Translations under genes and position numbers: made by a program
Notes under the pieces: model-generated
Told to the model about the DNA's origin: nothing
The model's database searches: none
Seen by the model: only the letters and a program-made list of their open reading frames with translations
In this document: in pieces, positions 26,286 through 33,832 of the stretch
How positions within the stretch are numbered: the first letter of the stretch is position 1
Layout of the letters: each line of letters starts with the position of its first letter
NCBI RefSeq assembly: GCF_008973465.1
Contig: NZ_WBXN01000004.1
Coordinates: 7,294,501 to 7,358,500, forward strand
DNA length: 64,000 bases
Direction of reading: 5' to 3'
Origin: Streptomyces sp. SS1-1
GTDB taxonomy: Bacteria > Actinomycetota > Actinomycetes > Streptomycetales > Streptomycetaceae

Positions 26286-26996
26286 TCACCCGAACCGTTC
26301 GGTACGGATCGTGGCGGGGTCCTGCCCCGCGGACGTCAGCAGGTCGGCGGCGGTCTCGACGAAACCGGTGGGCCCGCAGACGTAGACGGTCCCGGCGGGC
26401 GTGAGCCGCTTGAGCGCGGGCTCCAGGTCGGCCGCCGTGAGCCGCCCGGCGGGGCGGGTGCTGCCGGGCGGAGCCTTCCGGGTGTACAGGAACCGGACGT
26501 CCAGGGCGGGATCGGGGCGCCCGAGCTCCTCGCGGTACCAGAGGTCGGCCTCGCCGCGCACGGAGTGGATCAGCTGGAACGCGCTGGTGGAGGCCGCCTG
26601 CCGGTGGGCGCGGACCATGGCCATCAGCGGGACGACCCCGGAGCCGCCGGCCACCAGGAGGACGGGCTCCTCCTGCTCGGGCCGCCACACGAACCAGTTC
26701 CCGAGGGGGCCGCGCACCTCCACGGACGCCCCGACCGGCAGGTCGTCCGCCAGATAGGGGGAGACCTCGCCGCCGGTCACGGGCTCCACGCCCAGCTCGA
26801 GGCGGGTGCCGTCGGCGGGCGCGCCCAGCGAGTAGCTGCGGGCCGCCTGATAGCCGTCGTCGGCGGTGAGCCGTATGTCGACGTGCTGACCGGCCAGGTG
26901 CCCGGGCCAGCCCGGCGCGTCCAGGACGAGGGTGCGGGCGGTGGCCGTCTCGTCCGCGCGCCCGACGAGCCGGGCCGTGCGCCAGGGGAGGGGCAT
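26286..26996 (-). CDS. Ferredoxin-NADP reductase-like FAD/NAD(P) oxidoreductase
   Basis: 236 residues with the two FNR domains: an FAD-binding barrel (ARSYSLGAP, the RxYS motif near 55) and an NAD(P)-binding domain (LLVAGGSGVVPLMAM; YVCGPTGFVETA; the C-terminal TERFG aromatic). There is no 2Fe-2S domain, so electrons must pass to or from a separate partner. It starts 2 bp after the molybdenum oxidoreductase stop, which points to a functional pair: NAD(P)H to flavin to molybdoenzyme, or the reverse. Cytosolic. Confidence 0.9.
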   Translation of the reverse strand: MPLPWRTARLVGRADETATARTLVLDAPGWPGHLAGQHVDIRLTADDGYQAARSYSLGAPADGTRLELGVEPVTGGEVSPYLADDLPVGASVEVRGPLGNWFVWRPEQEEPVLLVAGGSGVVPLMAMVRAHRQAASTSAFQLIHSVRGEADLWYREELGRPDPALDVRFLYTRKAPPGSTRPAGRLTAADLEPALKRLTPAGTVYVCGPTGFVETAADLLTSAGQDPATIRTERFG

Positions 26997-26998
26997 CG

Positions 26999-27604
26999 TC
27001 AGTCCCCCCAGTGGCGCTGCTCCCGCCAGGGGTCGCCGTAGTTGTGGTAGCCGGCGGTCTCCCAGAACCCCGGTTCGTCGTCGGGCGTCAGCCGCAGTCC
27101 GCGCACCCACTTCGCCGACTTCCAGAGGTACAGGTGCGGCACCAGCAGACGGGCCGGGCCGCCGTGCTCGGGGGAGAGCGGGTAGCCGTCGTAGGTGTGC
27201 ACGAGCCACGCCTTGCCGTCGAGGAGGTCCTCGAGTGGCATGTTGGTGGTGTAGCCGCCGTAGCTGTGGACGGCGGCGTACTCGGCGGTGGTCTCCACGT
27301 CGTCGAGCAGCGTGTCGAGGCTGACCCCGCGCCATCGGGTGTCGAACTTCGACCAGCGGGTCACGCAGTGGATGTCGTGCACGGACTCCTCCTGCGGGAG
27401 GGCCAGCATCTCGTCCCACGTCCAGGAACGTTCCTCACCGGTCTCCGTGGTGACCGTGAACGTCCACGTCTCGGTGGGCACGCGCGGAGTCGGACCCGCC
27501 GAGAGGACGGGGAACGACTCCGTCGGGTACTGCCCGGGCGGCAGGCGGTCGGTGAGGGACGTGGAACGCCTGCGTCCGTGGAATCCGGGGGAAAGAGAAC
27601 TCAC
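26999..27604 (-). CDS. Molybdenum-cofactor oxidoreductase, sulfite oxidase fold, no signal peptide
   Basis: 201 residues, one SUOX/MsrP-type domain. The cofactor-ligating cysteine is Cys80 in HDIHCVTRWSK; WRGVSLDTLL and the C-terminal WVRGLRL with NYGDPW are family features. There is no Tat or Sec signal, so it appears cytosolic, unlike MsrP. GTG start with GGGAG upstream. Coupled to the FNR-like gene (2-bp gap). Natural substrate unknown; an oxidised or reduced sulfur or N-oxide compound is the family expectation. Confidence 0.88.
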   Translation of the reverse strand: MSSLSPGFHGRRRSTSLTDRLPPGQYPTESFPVLSAGPTPRVPTETWTFTVTTETGEERSWTWDEMLALPQEESVHDIHCVTRWSKFDTRWRGVSLDTLLDDVETTAEYAAVHSYGGYTTNMPLEDLLDGKAWLVHTYDGYPLSPEHGGPARLLVPHLYLWKSAKWVRGLRLTPDDEPGFWETAGYHNYGDPWREQRHWGD

Positions 27605-27772
27605 GACTGGTCTCCCTGGAACGGTGACACGTCAGCCCGCGTGAAGGACCCGTTCCTCACACTATTGGGCAGACGGCCGCCGTCGGCCACTCGCCGGACG
27701 GCCCCCGTCCGGGACGGACGGCGTCAGACTTCCGTCACCTCGGCAAAACCCTCCCTTGGCCGACCGCGCCCT

Positions 27773-27787
27773 ACTGTCCGGGACAGT
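27773..27787. promoter_or_regulatory. Palindrome ACTGTCC-G-GGACAGT between divergent molybdoenzyme genes
   Basis: A perfect 7-bp dyad around a single G, 38 bp upstream of the cytochrome b-fusion start and 170 bp upstream of the opposite GTG. A candidate operator for coordinated control of both transcription units. Confidence 0.5.
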
Positions 27788-27825
27788 CAGCACCGCCGCC
27801 CTCCCGAGAGCCGAGGCCCGCTCCC

Positions 27826-29115
27826 ATGACCGACCGACGTGCCCTGCTGGACCGGTTGCCCGTGTCCCCGCGCTTCTGGCGCAGCCCCCTGCGCGGGACA
27901 TGGCTGACGTCCGTGCTCGGAGTCGTCCTGCTGGCCGGGGTGCCGCTGCTGTTCGTGACGGGCCTGCTGTCGTACGCCGCCTACAACCCCGGTCTGTCGC
28001 CGCTGAACGACAAGACGCCGGACAAGGGCCTGCTCGGCTTCTACCTCTTCTCCTGGCCGACCGATCCGCACTGGCTGTACCGGGTCACCCAGGGCGTCCA
28101 CGTCACGCTGGGCGTGACCCTGATCCCGGTGCTGCTCGCCAAGCTGTGGTCGGTGATCCCCCGGTTCTTCGCGCTGCCGCCCGTGCGGTCGGCTGCTCAG
28201 GCACTGGACCGCCTGTCCCTGCTGTTCCTGGTGGGCGGCGGCCTGTTCACCTTCCTCACCGGGGTCCTCAACGTCCAGCTCGACTACGTCTTCCCCGGCT
28301 CCTTCTACCGTCTGCACTTCTACGGCGCCTGGGTCTTCTTCGGCGCGTTCGCGGCCCACGCCGCGCTGAAGATCCCCCGGACCGTGCGCGCGTTCCGGGA
28401 GCACGGCGGCCCACTCACCTACATCCGGGCCACGTCCTCAGTGGCTCCCGCCCCGCACGACGATCTGGCCGCACCCGACCCGGCACCGCCCACGCTGTCG
28501 CGGCGCGGACTGGCCGCGCTCGTCGGAGGCTCCTCGCTGCTGCTGCTCCTCACCACCGCCGGCCAGAGCGTCGGCGGGCCGCTGCGCCGCACCGCGCTGT
28601 TCGCGCCGCACGGCGGCGGCGACCCCGGAGGCGGACCCAACGGCTTCCAGATCAACAAACCGGCCGCCCTCGCCGGCGTCACCGCCGCGCGGACCGGAGA
28701 GGCCTGGCAGCTCGTGGTGACCGGCCCCGGCGGTCAAGTACGCCTGTCCCGCCAGGACTTGCTGGCGATGCCCCAGCACACCGCCGCCCTGCCCATCGCC
28801 TGCGTCGAGGGCTGGTCCACGGAGGACCAGCACTGGCGCGGGGTGCGGCTGCGCGACCTGGCCGCGCTGGTGGGGTACGAGCCCGAAGACGCACCGGACG
28901 TCCTGGTGGAGTCCCTGCAACTGCACGGCTCCTTCCGGCGGGCGGCTCTGCGCCACAACCAGGTGCGCGACCCCCGCTCCCTGCTCGCCCTCCAGGTCAA
29001 CGGCGCCGACCTGTCGCCCGACCACGGCTATCCGGCCCGCGTCATCGTGCCGGCGGCCCCCGGCGTCCTCAACACGAAGTGGGTCGCCCGGCTGACCTTC
29101 GGGAGGGTCCTGTGA
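27826..29115 (+). CDS. Membrane cytochrome b fused to molybdenum oxidoreductase domain
   Basis: 429 residues. Residues 1-200 contain four predicted helices with conserved histidines of a cytochrome b561/FdnI-like module (VTQGVHVTLGVTL; FYRLHFYGAWVFFGAFAAHAAL). A fifth hydrophobic segment (AALVGGSSLLLLLTTAG, about 230) leads to a sulfite-oxidase-fold domain with the cofactor cysteine Cys326 in LPIACVEGWS and WRGVRLRDLAAL. The domain is probably extracytoplasmic and exchanges electrons with the heme module. The next gene overlaps by 4 bp. A one-chain relative of the MsrPQ idea; substrate unknown. Confidence 0.87.
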   Translation: MTDRRALLDRLPVSPRFWRSPLRGTWLTSVLGVVLLAGVPLLFVTGLLSYAAYNPGLSPLNDKTPDKGLLGFYLFSWPTDPHWLYRVTQGVHVTLGVTLIPVLLAKLWSVIPRFFALPPVRSAAQALDRLSLLFLVGGGLFTFLTGVLNVQLDYVFPGSFYRLHFYGAWVFFGAFAAHAALKIPRTVRAFREHGGPLTYIRATSSVAPAPHDDLAAPDPAPPTLSRRGLAALVGGSSLLLLLTTAGQSVGGPLRRTALFAPHGGGDPGGGPNGFQINKPAALAGVTAARTGEAWQLVVTGPGGQVRLSRQDLLAMPQHTAALPIACVEGWSTEDQHWRGVRLRDLAALVGYEPEDAPDVLVESLQLHGSFRRAALRHNQVRDPRSLLALQVNGADLSPDHGYPARVIVPAAPGVLNTKWVARLTFGRVL

Positions 29116-29612
29116 CGAAGGCACCGGAGACCCGGCGCGTGAGCCTGTGGTGGCGCCGCTGGTACGGGGCGGGCCCCGGCCACCTGCTGCTGACCGCCGC
29201 CTCACTCGTGCTCGTCTGCTACGCGGGCCTGCGCCTGCTGGACGCCGGCGAGTGGATCACGGTCGTGTACTGGGTGGTCGGCGCGGCCCTCGCGCACGAC
29301 CTGCTCCTGGTCCCGCTGTACGCGGCGATCGACCGGGGTCTGCGCGCCGTGCTCGCCCCGCACCTAATCAACCACGTGCGCTGGCCCGCCACCGTCTCCG
29401 CCCTGCTGCTCCTCGTCTGGTTCCCGCTGATCAGCGGAGGCGTGGACCGCTACGAGCGCGCCACCCTGCTGCCGGCCGGCGTCTTCCTCGTCCGGTGGCT
29501 CCTCGTGACGGCGGCACTGTTCGCCGTCTCCCTGGCCGCGGCGGCGCTACGAGCCGTACGGCGCCGCCGCCACGCCGAGGACCTGAACGCCGGTGCTGCG
29601 GAGCCGCGTTGA
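29112..29612 (+). CDS. Hypothetical four-helix membrane protein
   Basis: 166 residues. About four predicted transmembrane helices (LLLTAASLVLVCYAGLRLL; TVVYWVVGAALAHDLLLVP; TVSALLLLVWFPL; LLVTAALFAVSLAAAALRAV) between basic tails. The GTG start overlaps the cytochrome b-fusion stop (GTGA), so it is co-translated and probably belongs to the same membrane complex. No named family recognised. Confidence 0.75.
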   Translation: MTKAPETRRVSLWWRRWYGAGPGHLLLTAASLVLVCYAGLRLLDAGEWITVVYWVVGAALAHDLLLVPLYAAIDRGLRAVLAPHLINHVRWPATVSALLLLVWFPLISGGVDRYERATLLPAGVFLVRWLLVTAALFAVSLAAAALRAVRRRRHAEDLNAGAAEPR

Positions 29613-29642
29613 GCGATCTTGTACGCCGGCCGCCACGGTCGC

Positions 29643-29837
29643 TCAGCCGTGCTCGCGCCACCGCCGGACGGCCAGCGTCGCCGCCGTCACCGCGGTGAAC
29701 GCCCCGAAGCCCAGGTTGACGGCGGTGTCGGCGCCGGCGACGGACGCCACGGCGTTGCCCAGGACACTGAGGACCAGCGCCGGCCACAGCAGGACACGGG
29801 CGAGACCGTCGGTGGCGGGTGGTTCGGGACGGGTCAT
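29643..29837 (-). CDS. Small two-helix membrane protein (64 aa)
   Basis: 64 residues with two hydrophobic segments (VLLWPALVLSVLGNAVASVAG and a second helix near 42-57, AFTAVTAATLAV) and a basic C-terminus. GGAGGAG precedes the ATG at 29837. Convergent with the four-helix membrane gene and divergent from the histidine kinase. A similar arrangement of a small membrane ORF next to a two-component pair is common in streptomycetes. Function unknown. Confidence 0.65.
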   Translation of the reverse strand: MTRPEPPATDGLARVLLWPALVLSVLGNAVASVAGADTAVNLGFGAFTAVTAATLAVRRWREHG

Positions 29838-29932
29838 GGCTCCTCCGGCGGGACCGACGGTGACGGTGGGGTGCGGCACCACCGACGCTAGGCGACGCCG
29901 CCCGGCCCGCCGATCCCGCAGGCACCCGGCCC

Positions 29933-29945
29933 GGGGTACAGCAGG
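29933..29945. promoter_or_regulatory. GGGGTACAGCAGG motif, copy 1
   Basis: This 13-mer lies 81 bp before the histidine kinase start and recurs exactly, on the opposite strand, at 31985-31997 in front of the CPBP/ABC genes. Candidate response-regulator site. Confidence 0.55.
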
Positions 29946-30026
29946 CACCACCTCCCGCCGGGCCCGGCCATGACGACCCGCGGCCTCTTATAGGGTCGAT
30001 CGCTGTGCTCGACGGAAGGAGTGAGC

Positions 30027-31319
30027 ATGCCGAACGGCGACGAACACCAGGGCACGGGCCGCCGGGAGTACCTCGCGGGTGTCGTGAGGGACACGCTGGG
30101 CGCGATGCGACAACTGGTCTCCGGCCTCCGTACGGCCTTCCTCGCGCTGCTCGTCCTCGTCCTGCTCGCCCTGTGCGCACTGACCACCCCGCTCGGCGTG
30201 GGACTGCTCGCGGCGCCGGCCGCCCTGCGCGCCCTGCACGGGCTGGCCGGGAGCGAACGCGTCCGGCTGGCCCGGTTCGGACCCGAGGTCGTGGCGCCCG
30301 AACCGCCCCCGACCGCCCCGAGCGCCGCCCTCCGCGACCCCACCACCCGGCGTGAACTGCGCTGGCTGACCCGGCATGTCGTGGCGGGCCTGCCGCTGGG
30401 ACTGCTCGGCTTCTGGCTGCCGGTCCTCGCCGTACGGGACCTGCTGTTCCCGCTGTACTGGCGGCTCGTCCCCGCCGACGCGACGGCCACGTCCATCGGC
30501 ATCGGCTCGTCCACCTCGTGGGCGGACGCCGTCGCCGTCGCCCTCCTCGGCGTCGGCTGGATCGCCATCATCCTGGGCCTCGGCCCCGCCATGGCCCGCG
30601 CCCAGGCGAACCCCGGGCGGCGGCTGCTGGCGGCCGGACCGGAGACCGACCTCTCCCTGCGGATCGCGGAGCTGACCGCCACCCGCGCCGCCGCGCTGGA
30701 CGCCCACGCCGCCGAACTGCGCCGTATCGAACGCGCCCTGCACGACGGCACGCAGAACCGGATCGTGTCCGTGACCGTGCTGCTCGGCGCCGCCCGCCGA
30801 ATGGTGGCCCGCGACCCGGACGGCGCGCAGGAACTGCTGGAACGCGCCCAGTTGGCGGCCGAGCAGGCCCTCGCCGACCTGCGGGCCGTCTCCCGCAGCA
30901 TCCTGCCGCCCGTCCTGTCCGACCGCGGCCTGGCCGGGGCGCTCACCGGCCTCGCCGCCGAGTGCGCCGTACCGTGCCACGTCGACGTCGACGTGCCCCG
31001 GCGCTGCGCCGCCTCGACGGAGGCGACCGCCTACTTCGTCGTCGCCGAGGCCCTCACCAACATCGCCAAGCACAGCGGCGCGACCCGCGCCACCGTCACC
31101 GCCCGGCTGGCCGGCGAACGGCTCCTGCTCACCGTCGACGACGACGGGCACGGCGGCGCCACGGCCCCCGCCGAGGCGTCCGGCGACGACGGGCCCGGCA
31201 GCGGCTCCGGGCTCGCCGGCATCCGGCGGCGCGTCGCCGCCCACGACGGTACGTTCCGCCTGACGAGCCCGCCGGGCGGCCCGACAACCCTGGAAGTGGA
31301 CCTGCCATGCGGATCGTGA
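30027..31319 (+). CDS. Two-component sensor histidine kinase (NarL/DesK type)
   Basis: 430 residues. The N-terminal half has four predicted helices around a long DUF-type sensor (LRTAFLALLVLVLLALCAL; LLGFWLPVLAVRDLLF; ALLGVGWIAIILGLG). The HisKA_3 dimerisation helix carries phospho-acceptor His239 in RALHDGTQNRIV, followed by the GHKL ATPase (EALTNIAKHSGA; GSGLAGIRRR). AAGGAG lies 5 nt before the ATG at 30027; a GTG six nt earlier is less likely. It phosphorylates the overlapping response regulator. The signal may be membrane stress or an antimicrobial, given the ABC transporter downstream. Confidence 0.92.
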   Translation: MPNGDEHQGTGRREYLAGVVRDTLGAMRQLVSGLRTAFLALLVLVLLALCALTTPLGVGLLAAPAALRALHGLAGSERVRLARFGPEVVAPEPPPTAPSAALRDPTTRRELRWLTRHVVAGLPLGLLGFWLPVLAVRDLLFPLYWRLVPADATATSIGIGSSTSWADAVAVALLGVGWIAIILGLGPAMARAQANPGRRLLAAGPETDLSLRIAELTATRAAALDAHAAELRRIERALHDGTQNRIVSVTVLLGAARRMVARDPDGAQELLERAQLAAEQALADLRAVSRSILPPVLSDRGLAGALTGLAAECAVPCHVDVDVPRRCAASTEATAYFVVAEALTNIAKHSGATRATVTARLAGERLLLTVDDDGHGGATAPAEASGDDGPGSGSGLAGIRRRVAAHDGTFRLTSPPGGPTTLEVDLPCGS

Positions 31320-31963
31320 TCGCCGAGGACGACGCCCTCCTGCGCGAAGGGCTGGCCCTGCTGCTGCGCGCCGAGTCACTGGACGTGGTCGCCACGGCCG
31401 GCACCGCCGAGGACGCCCTGGACGCCGTCGACCGGCACAAGCCCGACGTGGCCATCCTCGACGTACGGATGCCGCCCACCCACACCGACGAAGGCATCCG
31501 CGCCGCCGTCGAGGCACGCCGGCGCCACCCCGCGCTCGCCGTGCTCGTCCTGTCCGCCTACGTCGAGCAGAGCTTCGCGACCGAACTCCTCACCGGCGGC
31601 GTCGGCGGGCTCGGCTATCTGCTGAAGGAACGCGTGGGCCGGGTCGAGGAGTTCCTCGACGCGCTGCGCCGCGTCGCCGGCGGAGGCACCGCCATCGACC
31701 CCGAGGTCGTCGCCCAGCTCTTCACCCGCTCCCGCCGCGACACCCGCCTGGAACGCCTCAGCCCCCGCGAGAAGGACGTGCTCGGCCTGATGGCGGAGGG
31801 CCTCGGCAACAGCGCCATCGCCGAACGGCTCGTCGTCACCGACGGGGCCGTGCACAAACACATCCGCAGCATCTTCGCCAAGCTCGACCTGGCCCCCACG
31901 GACCAGCTGGACCGGCGGGTCGCGGCCGTCCTGCACTACCTGGAGGACGCCCGCCGGCGCTGA
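31307..31963 (+). CDS. LuxR/NarL-family response regulator
   Basis: 218 residues. Receiver domain with acidic pair EDD near 7-9, phospho-acceptor Asp52 (VAILDVRMPP) and conserved Lys in LLKERVG; C-terminal LuxR HTH (LSPREKDVLGLMAEGLGNSAIAERL; VHKHIRSIFAKL). The start overlaps the kinase gene by 13 bp, so the two are co-translated. The GGGGTACAGCAGG motif before the kinase and before the CPBP/ABC genes is its best candidate target. Confidence 0.95.
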   Translation: MRIVIAEDDALLREGLALLLRAESLDVVATAGTAEDALDAVDRHKPDVAILDVRMPPTHTDEGIRAAVEARRRHPALAVLVLSAYVEQSFATELLTGGVGGLGYLLKERVGRVEEFLDALRRVAGGGTAIDPEVVAQLFTRSRRDTRLERLSPREKDVLGLMAEGLGNSAIAERLVVTDGAVHKHIRSIFAKLDLAPTDQLDRRVAAVLHYLEDARRR

Positions 31964-31975
31964 CGGAACCACCCC

Positions 31976-31997
31976 GGGGTACAGCCTGCTGTACCCC
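31976..31997. promoter_or_regulatory. Palindromic GGGGTACAG-N4-CTGTACCCC, motif copy 2
   Basis: Perfect 9-bp arms around CCTG, 88 bp upstream of the CPBP gene. Its minus strand contains GGGGTACAGCAGG, identical to the motif at 29933-29945. It resembles NarL-family binding sites in being a short inverted repeat. It could also fold as a weak terminator of the regulator gene. Confidence 0.55.
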
Positions 31998-32084
31998 CAC
32001 TCGGGGTGTGCGCGGCAATGATCCGCCGGGCTCCCGGTGGTGTGCTGAGGACACGTCATCAGCGACCGCCGAGAGGACCCCGCA

Positions 32085-33017
32085 GTGAGTACCCAGACCC
32101 CCGCACCGACCAGTACACCACCGGCCGGCCGCACGGAGAGCGCGCTGCGCGGCAGCGTCCGCCGTCACCCGCTGACCTGGTTCTTCACCCTGGCCTATGG
32201 ACTGAGCTGGGTGGCCTGGCTGCCGTACGTCCTCTCCGAGAACGGGCTCGGCGTCTGGCACTTCACCTTCCCCGGAGGCGCCGGCGCCTCCCAGATCACC
32301 GGCGTCCTGCCCGGCGCCTACCTCGGCCCCATCGGCTCGGCGCTCCTCATCATCTCCCTCACCGAGGGACGCGCCGGACTGCGCACCTGGCGGGGCCGCA
32401 TGACCCGGTTCAAGGTCAGCTGGCGCTGGTACCTCGCCGTCCTCGTGTCGGTGCCGCTCGCGCTCGTCCTGGCCTCGGCCGCGCTGTCCGGCGACGGCCC
32501 CGCGCGGCCCTCCGCCACCGTGCTGCTCGCGTTCCTGCCCGGCCTGGCCGCCCAGATGATCACCACCGGGCTCGCGGAGGAGCCGGGCTGGCGCGAGTTC
32601 GCGATGCCGCGCATGCAGCGCCGCAACGGGCCCCTGGCCGCCACCCTCGTCGTCGGTGTCCTGTGGGGCTGCTGGCACCTGCCGCTGTTCCTCACCGACT
32701 GGGGCGGCGGCCCGGACGTGGCCTGGACCGAGCCGGTGGAGTTCGTCGTGACGGCCACCCTGTTCAGCTTCGTCATGACCTGGGTGTTCAACCGGTCCGG
32801 CGAGAGCATGCCGCTGGTGATGCTGCTGCACTGCGGGATCAACAACTACTTCTCCGTGGCCGGCGACGACCTGTTCCCCGGGATGTCCCGCGCCGACGTG
32901 ACCCACGCCTTCCTCCTCGCCTCCCTCGCCGGCGCGGTCATCGCGCTCGCCGCCACCCGCGGCCGCCTGGGCCTGCCGAAGCCGCAGCCGGCCCCCGTCG
33001 AGACAGCGGCCCACTGA
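32085..33017 (+). CDS. CPBP-family intramembrane protease (Abi domain)
   Basis: 310 residues, about eight predicted helices. The CPBP/Abi motifs are present: EEPGWREFAMPRMQ (EExxxR, about 165), GCWHLPLF and a final HCGINNYF. These residues chelate metal in the CAAX prenyl protease/bacteriocin-processing family, so an intramembrane proteolytic or self-immunity role is likely. GTG start. Next to an ABC exporter and under a two-component system, a context often seen for peptide-antibiotic resistance. Confidence 0.88.
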   Translation: MSTQTPAPTSTPPAGRTESALRGSVRRHPLTWFFTLAYGLSWVAWLPYVLSENGLGVWHFTFPGGAGASQITGVLPGAYLGPIGSALLIISLTEGRAGLRTWRGRMTRFKVSWRWYLAVLVSVPLALVLASAALSGDGPARPSATVLLAFLPGLAAQMITTGLAEEPGWREFAMPRMQRRNGPLAATLVVGVLWGCWHLPLFLTDWGGGPDVAWTEPVEFVVTATLFSFVMTWVFNRSGESMPLVMLLHCGINNYFSVAGDDLFPGMSRADVTHAFLLASLAGAVIALAATRGRLGLPKPQPAPVETAAH

Positions 33018-33061
33018 ACCGGCTCTCCACCTCAACTCCTCTGTTCCGGAAGGCGTTTCCC

Positions 33062-33829
33062 ATGCACCCGTCGTCCCCGGCCGCACCCGCCGTCACCCTG
33101 GAGAGCGTCACCAGGACGTACGACGGCGAGCAGCCCGTCGCGGCCCTCGCCGGCGTCGACCTCGACTTCCGCGGCGGCACCTTCACCGCAGTGATGGGGC
33201 CGTCCGGCTCCGGCAAGAGCACCCTGCTGCACTGCGCGGCGGGACTGGACCGCCCCACCTCCGGCCGCGTACGGATCGGCGGCACCGACCTGTCGACGCT
33301 GTCGGAGAAGCACCTCACCGCACTGCGGCGCGGCCGCGTCGGGTTCGTGTTCCAGGCGTTCAACCTGGTGCCCGCCCTGACCGTCGAGCAGAACATCCTG
33401 CTGCCGTCCCGGCTGGCCCGCAGCGCCCCCGACCCGCGCTGGCTCGCCGAGATCGTCGAACGCGTAGGGCTGGGCGCCCGGTTGACACACCGGCCCTCCG
33501 AACTGTCCGGCGGACAGCAGCAGCGCGTCGCGATCGCCCGCGCGCTGGTCTCCCGCCCCGAGGTCATCTTCTGCGACGAGCCGACGGGCGCCCTGGACAC
33601 CCAGACCGCCGCCGACGTCCTGGCCCTGCTGCGGGCCGTCGTCGACGACGCCGGCCAGACCGTGATCATGGTGACCCACGACCCGGTCGCCGCCTCCTAC
33701 GCCGACCGCGTCGTCGTCCTCGCCGACGGACGCGTCGTACGGGACATGCCCCAGCCCGGAGCCGCCCGTATCGCCGAGCAGCTCGCCCGGCTCGGCCGCC
33801 GGCAGTACGCCGTGCACGGGGAGGGCTGA
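33062..33829 (+). CDS. ABC transporter ATP-binding protein (MacB/LolD type)
   Basis: 255 residues. Walker A GPSGSGKST, Q-loop VFQAFNLVPALT, signature LSGGQQQR, Walker B VIFCDEPTGALD, and switch His in VTHDP. The sequence places it with MacB/LolD ATPases that drive mechanotransmission by FtsX-type permeases. The permease follows after 3 bp, so the two form one transporter. Confidence 0.95.
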   Translation: MHPSSPAAPAVTLESVTRTYDGEQPVAALAGVDLDFRGGTFTAVMGPSGSGKSTLLHCAAGLDRPTSGRVRIGGTDLSTLSEKHLTALRRGRVGFVFQAFNLVPALTVEQNILLPSRLARSAPDPRWLAEIVERVGLGARLTHRPSELSGGQQQRVAIARALVSRPEVIFCDEPTGALDTQTAADVLALLRAVVDDAGQTVIMVTHDPVAASYADRVVVLADGRVVRDMPQPGAARIAEQLARLGRRQYAVHGEG

Positions 33830-33832
33830 GCC

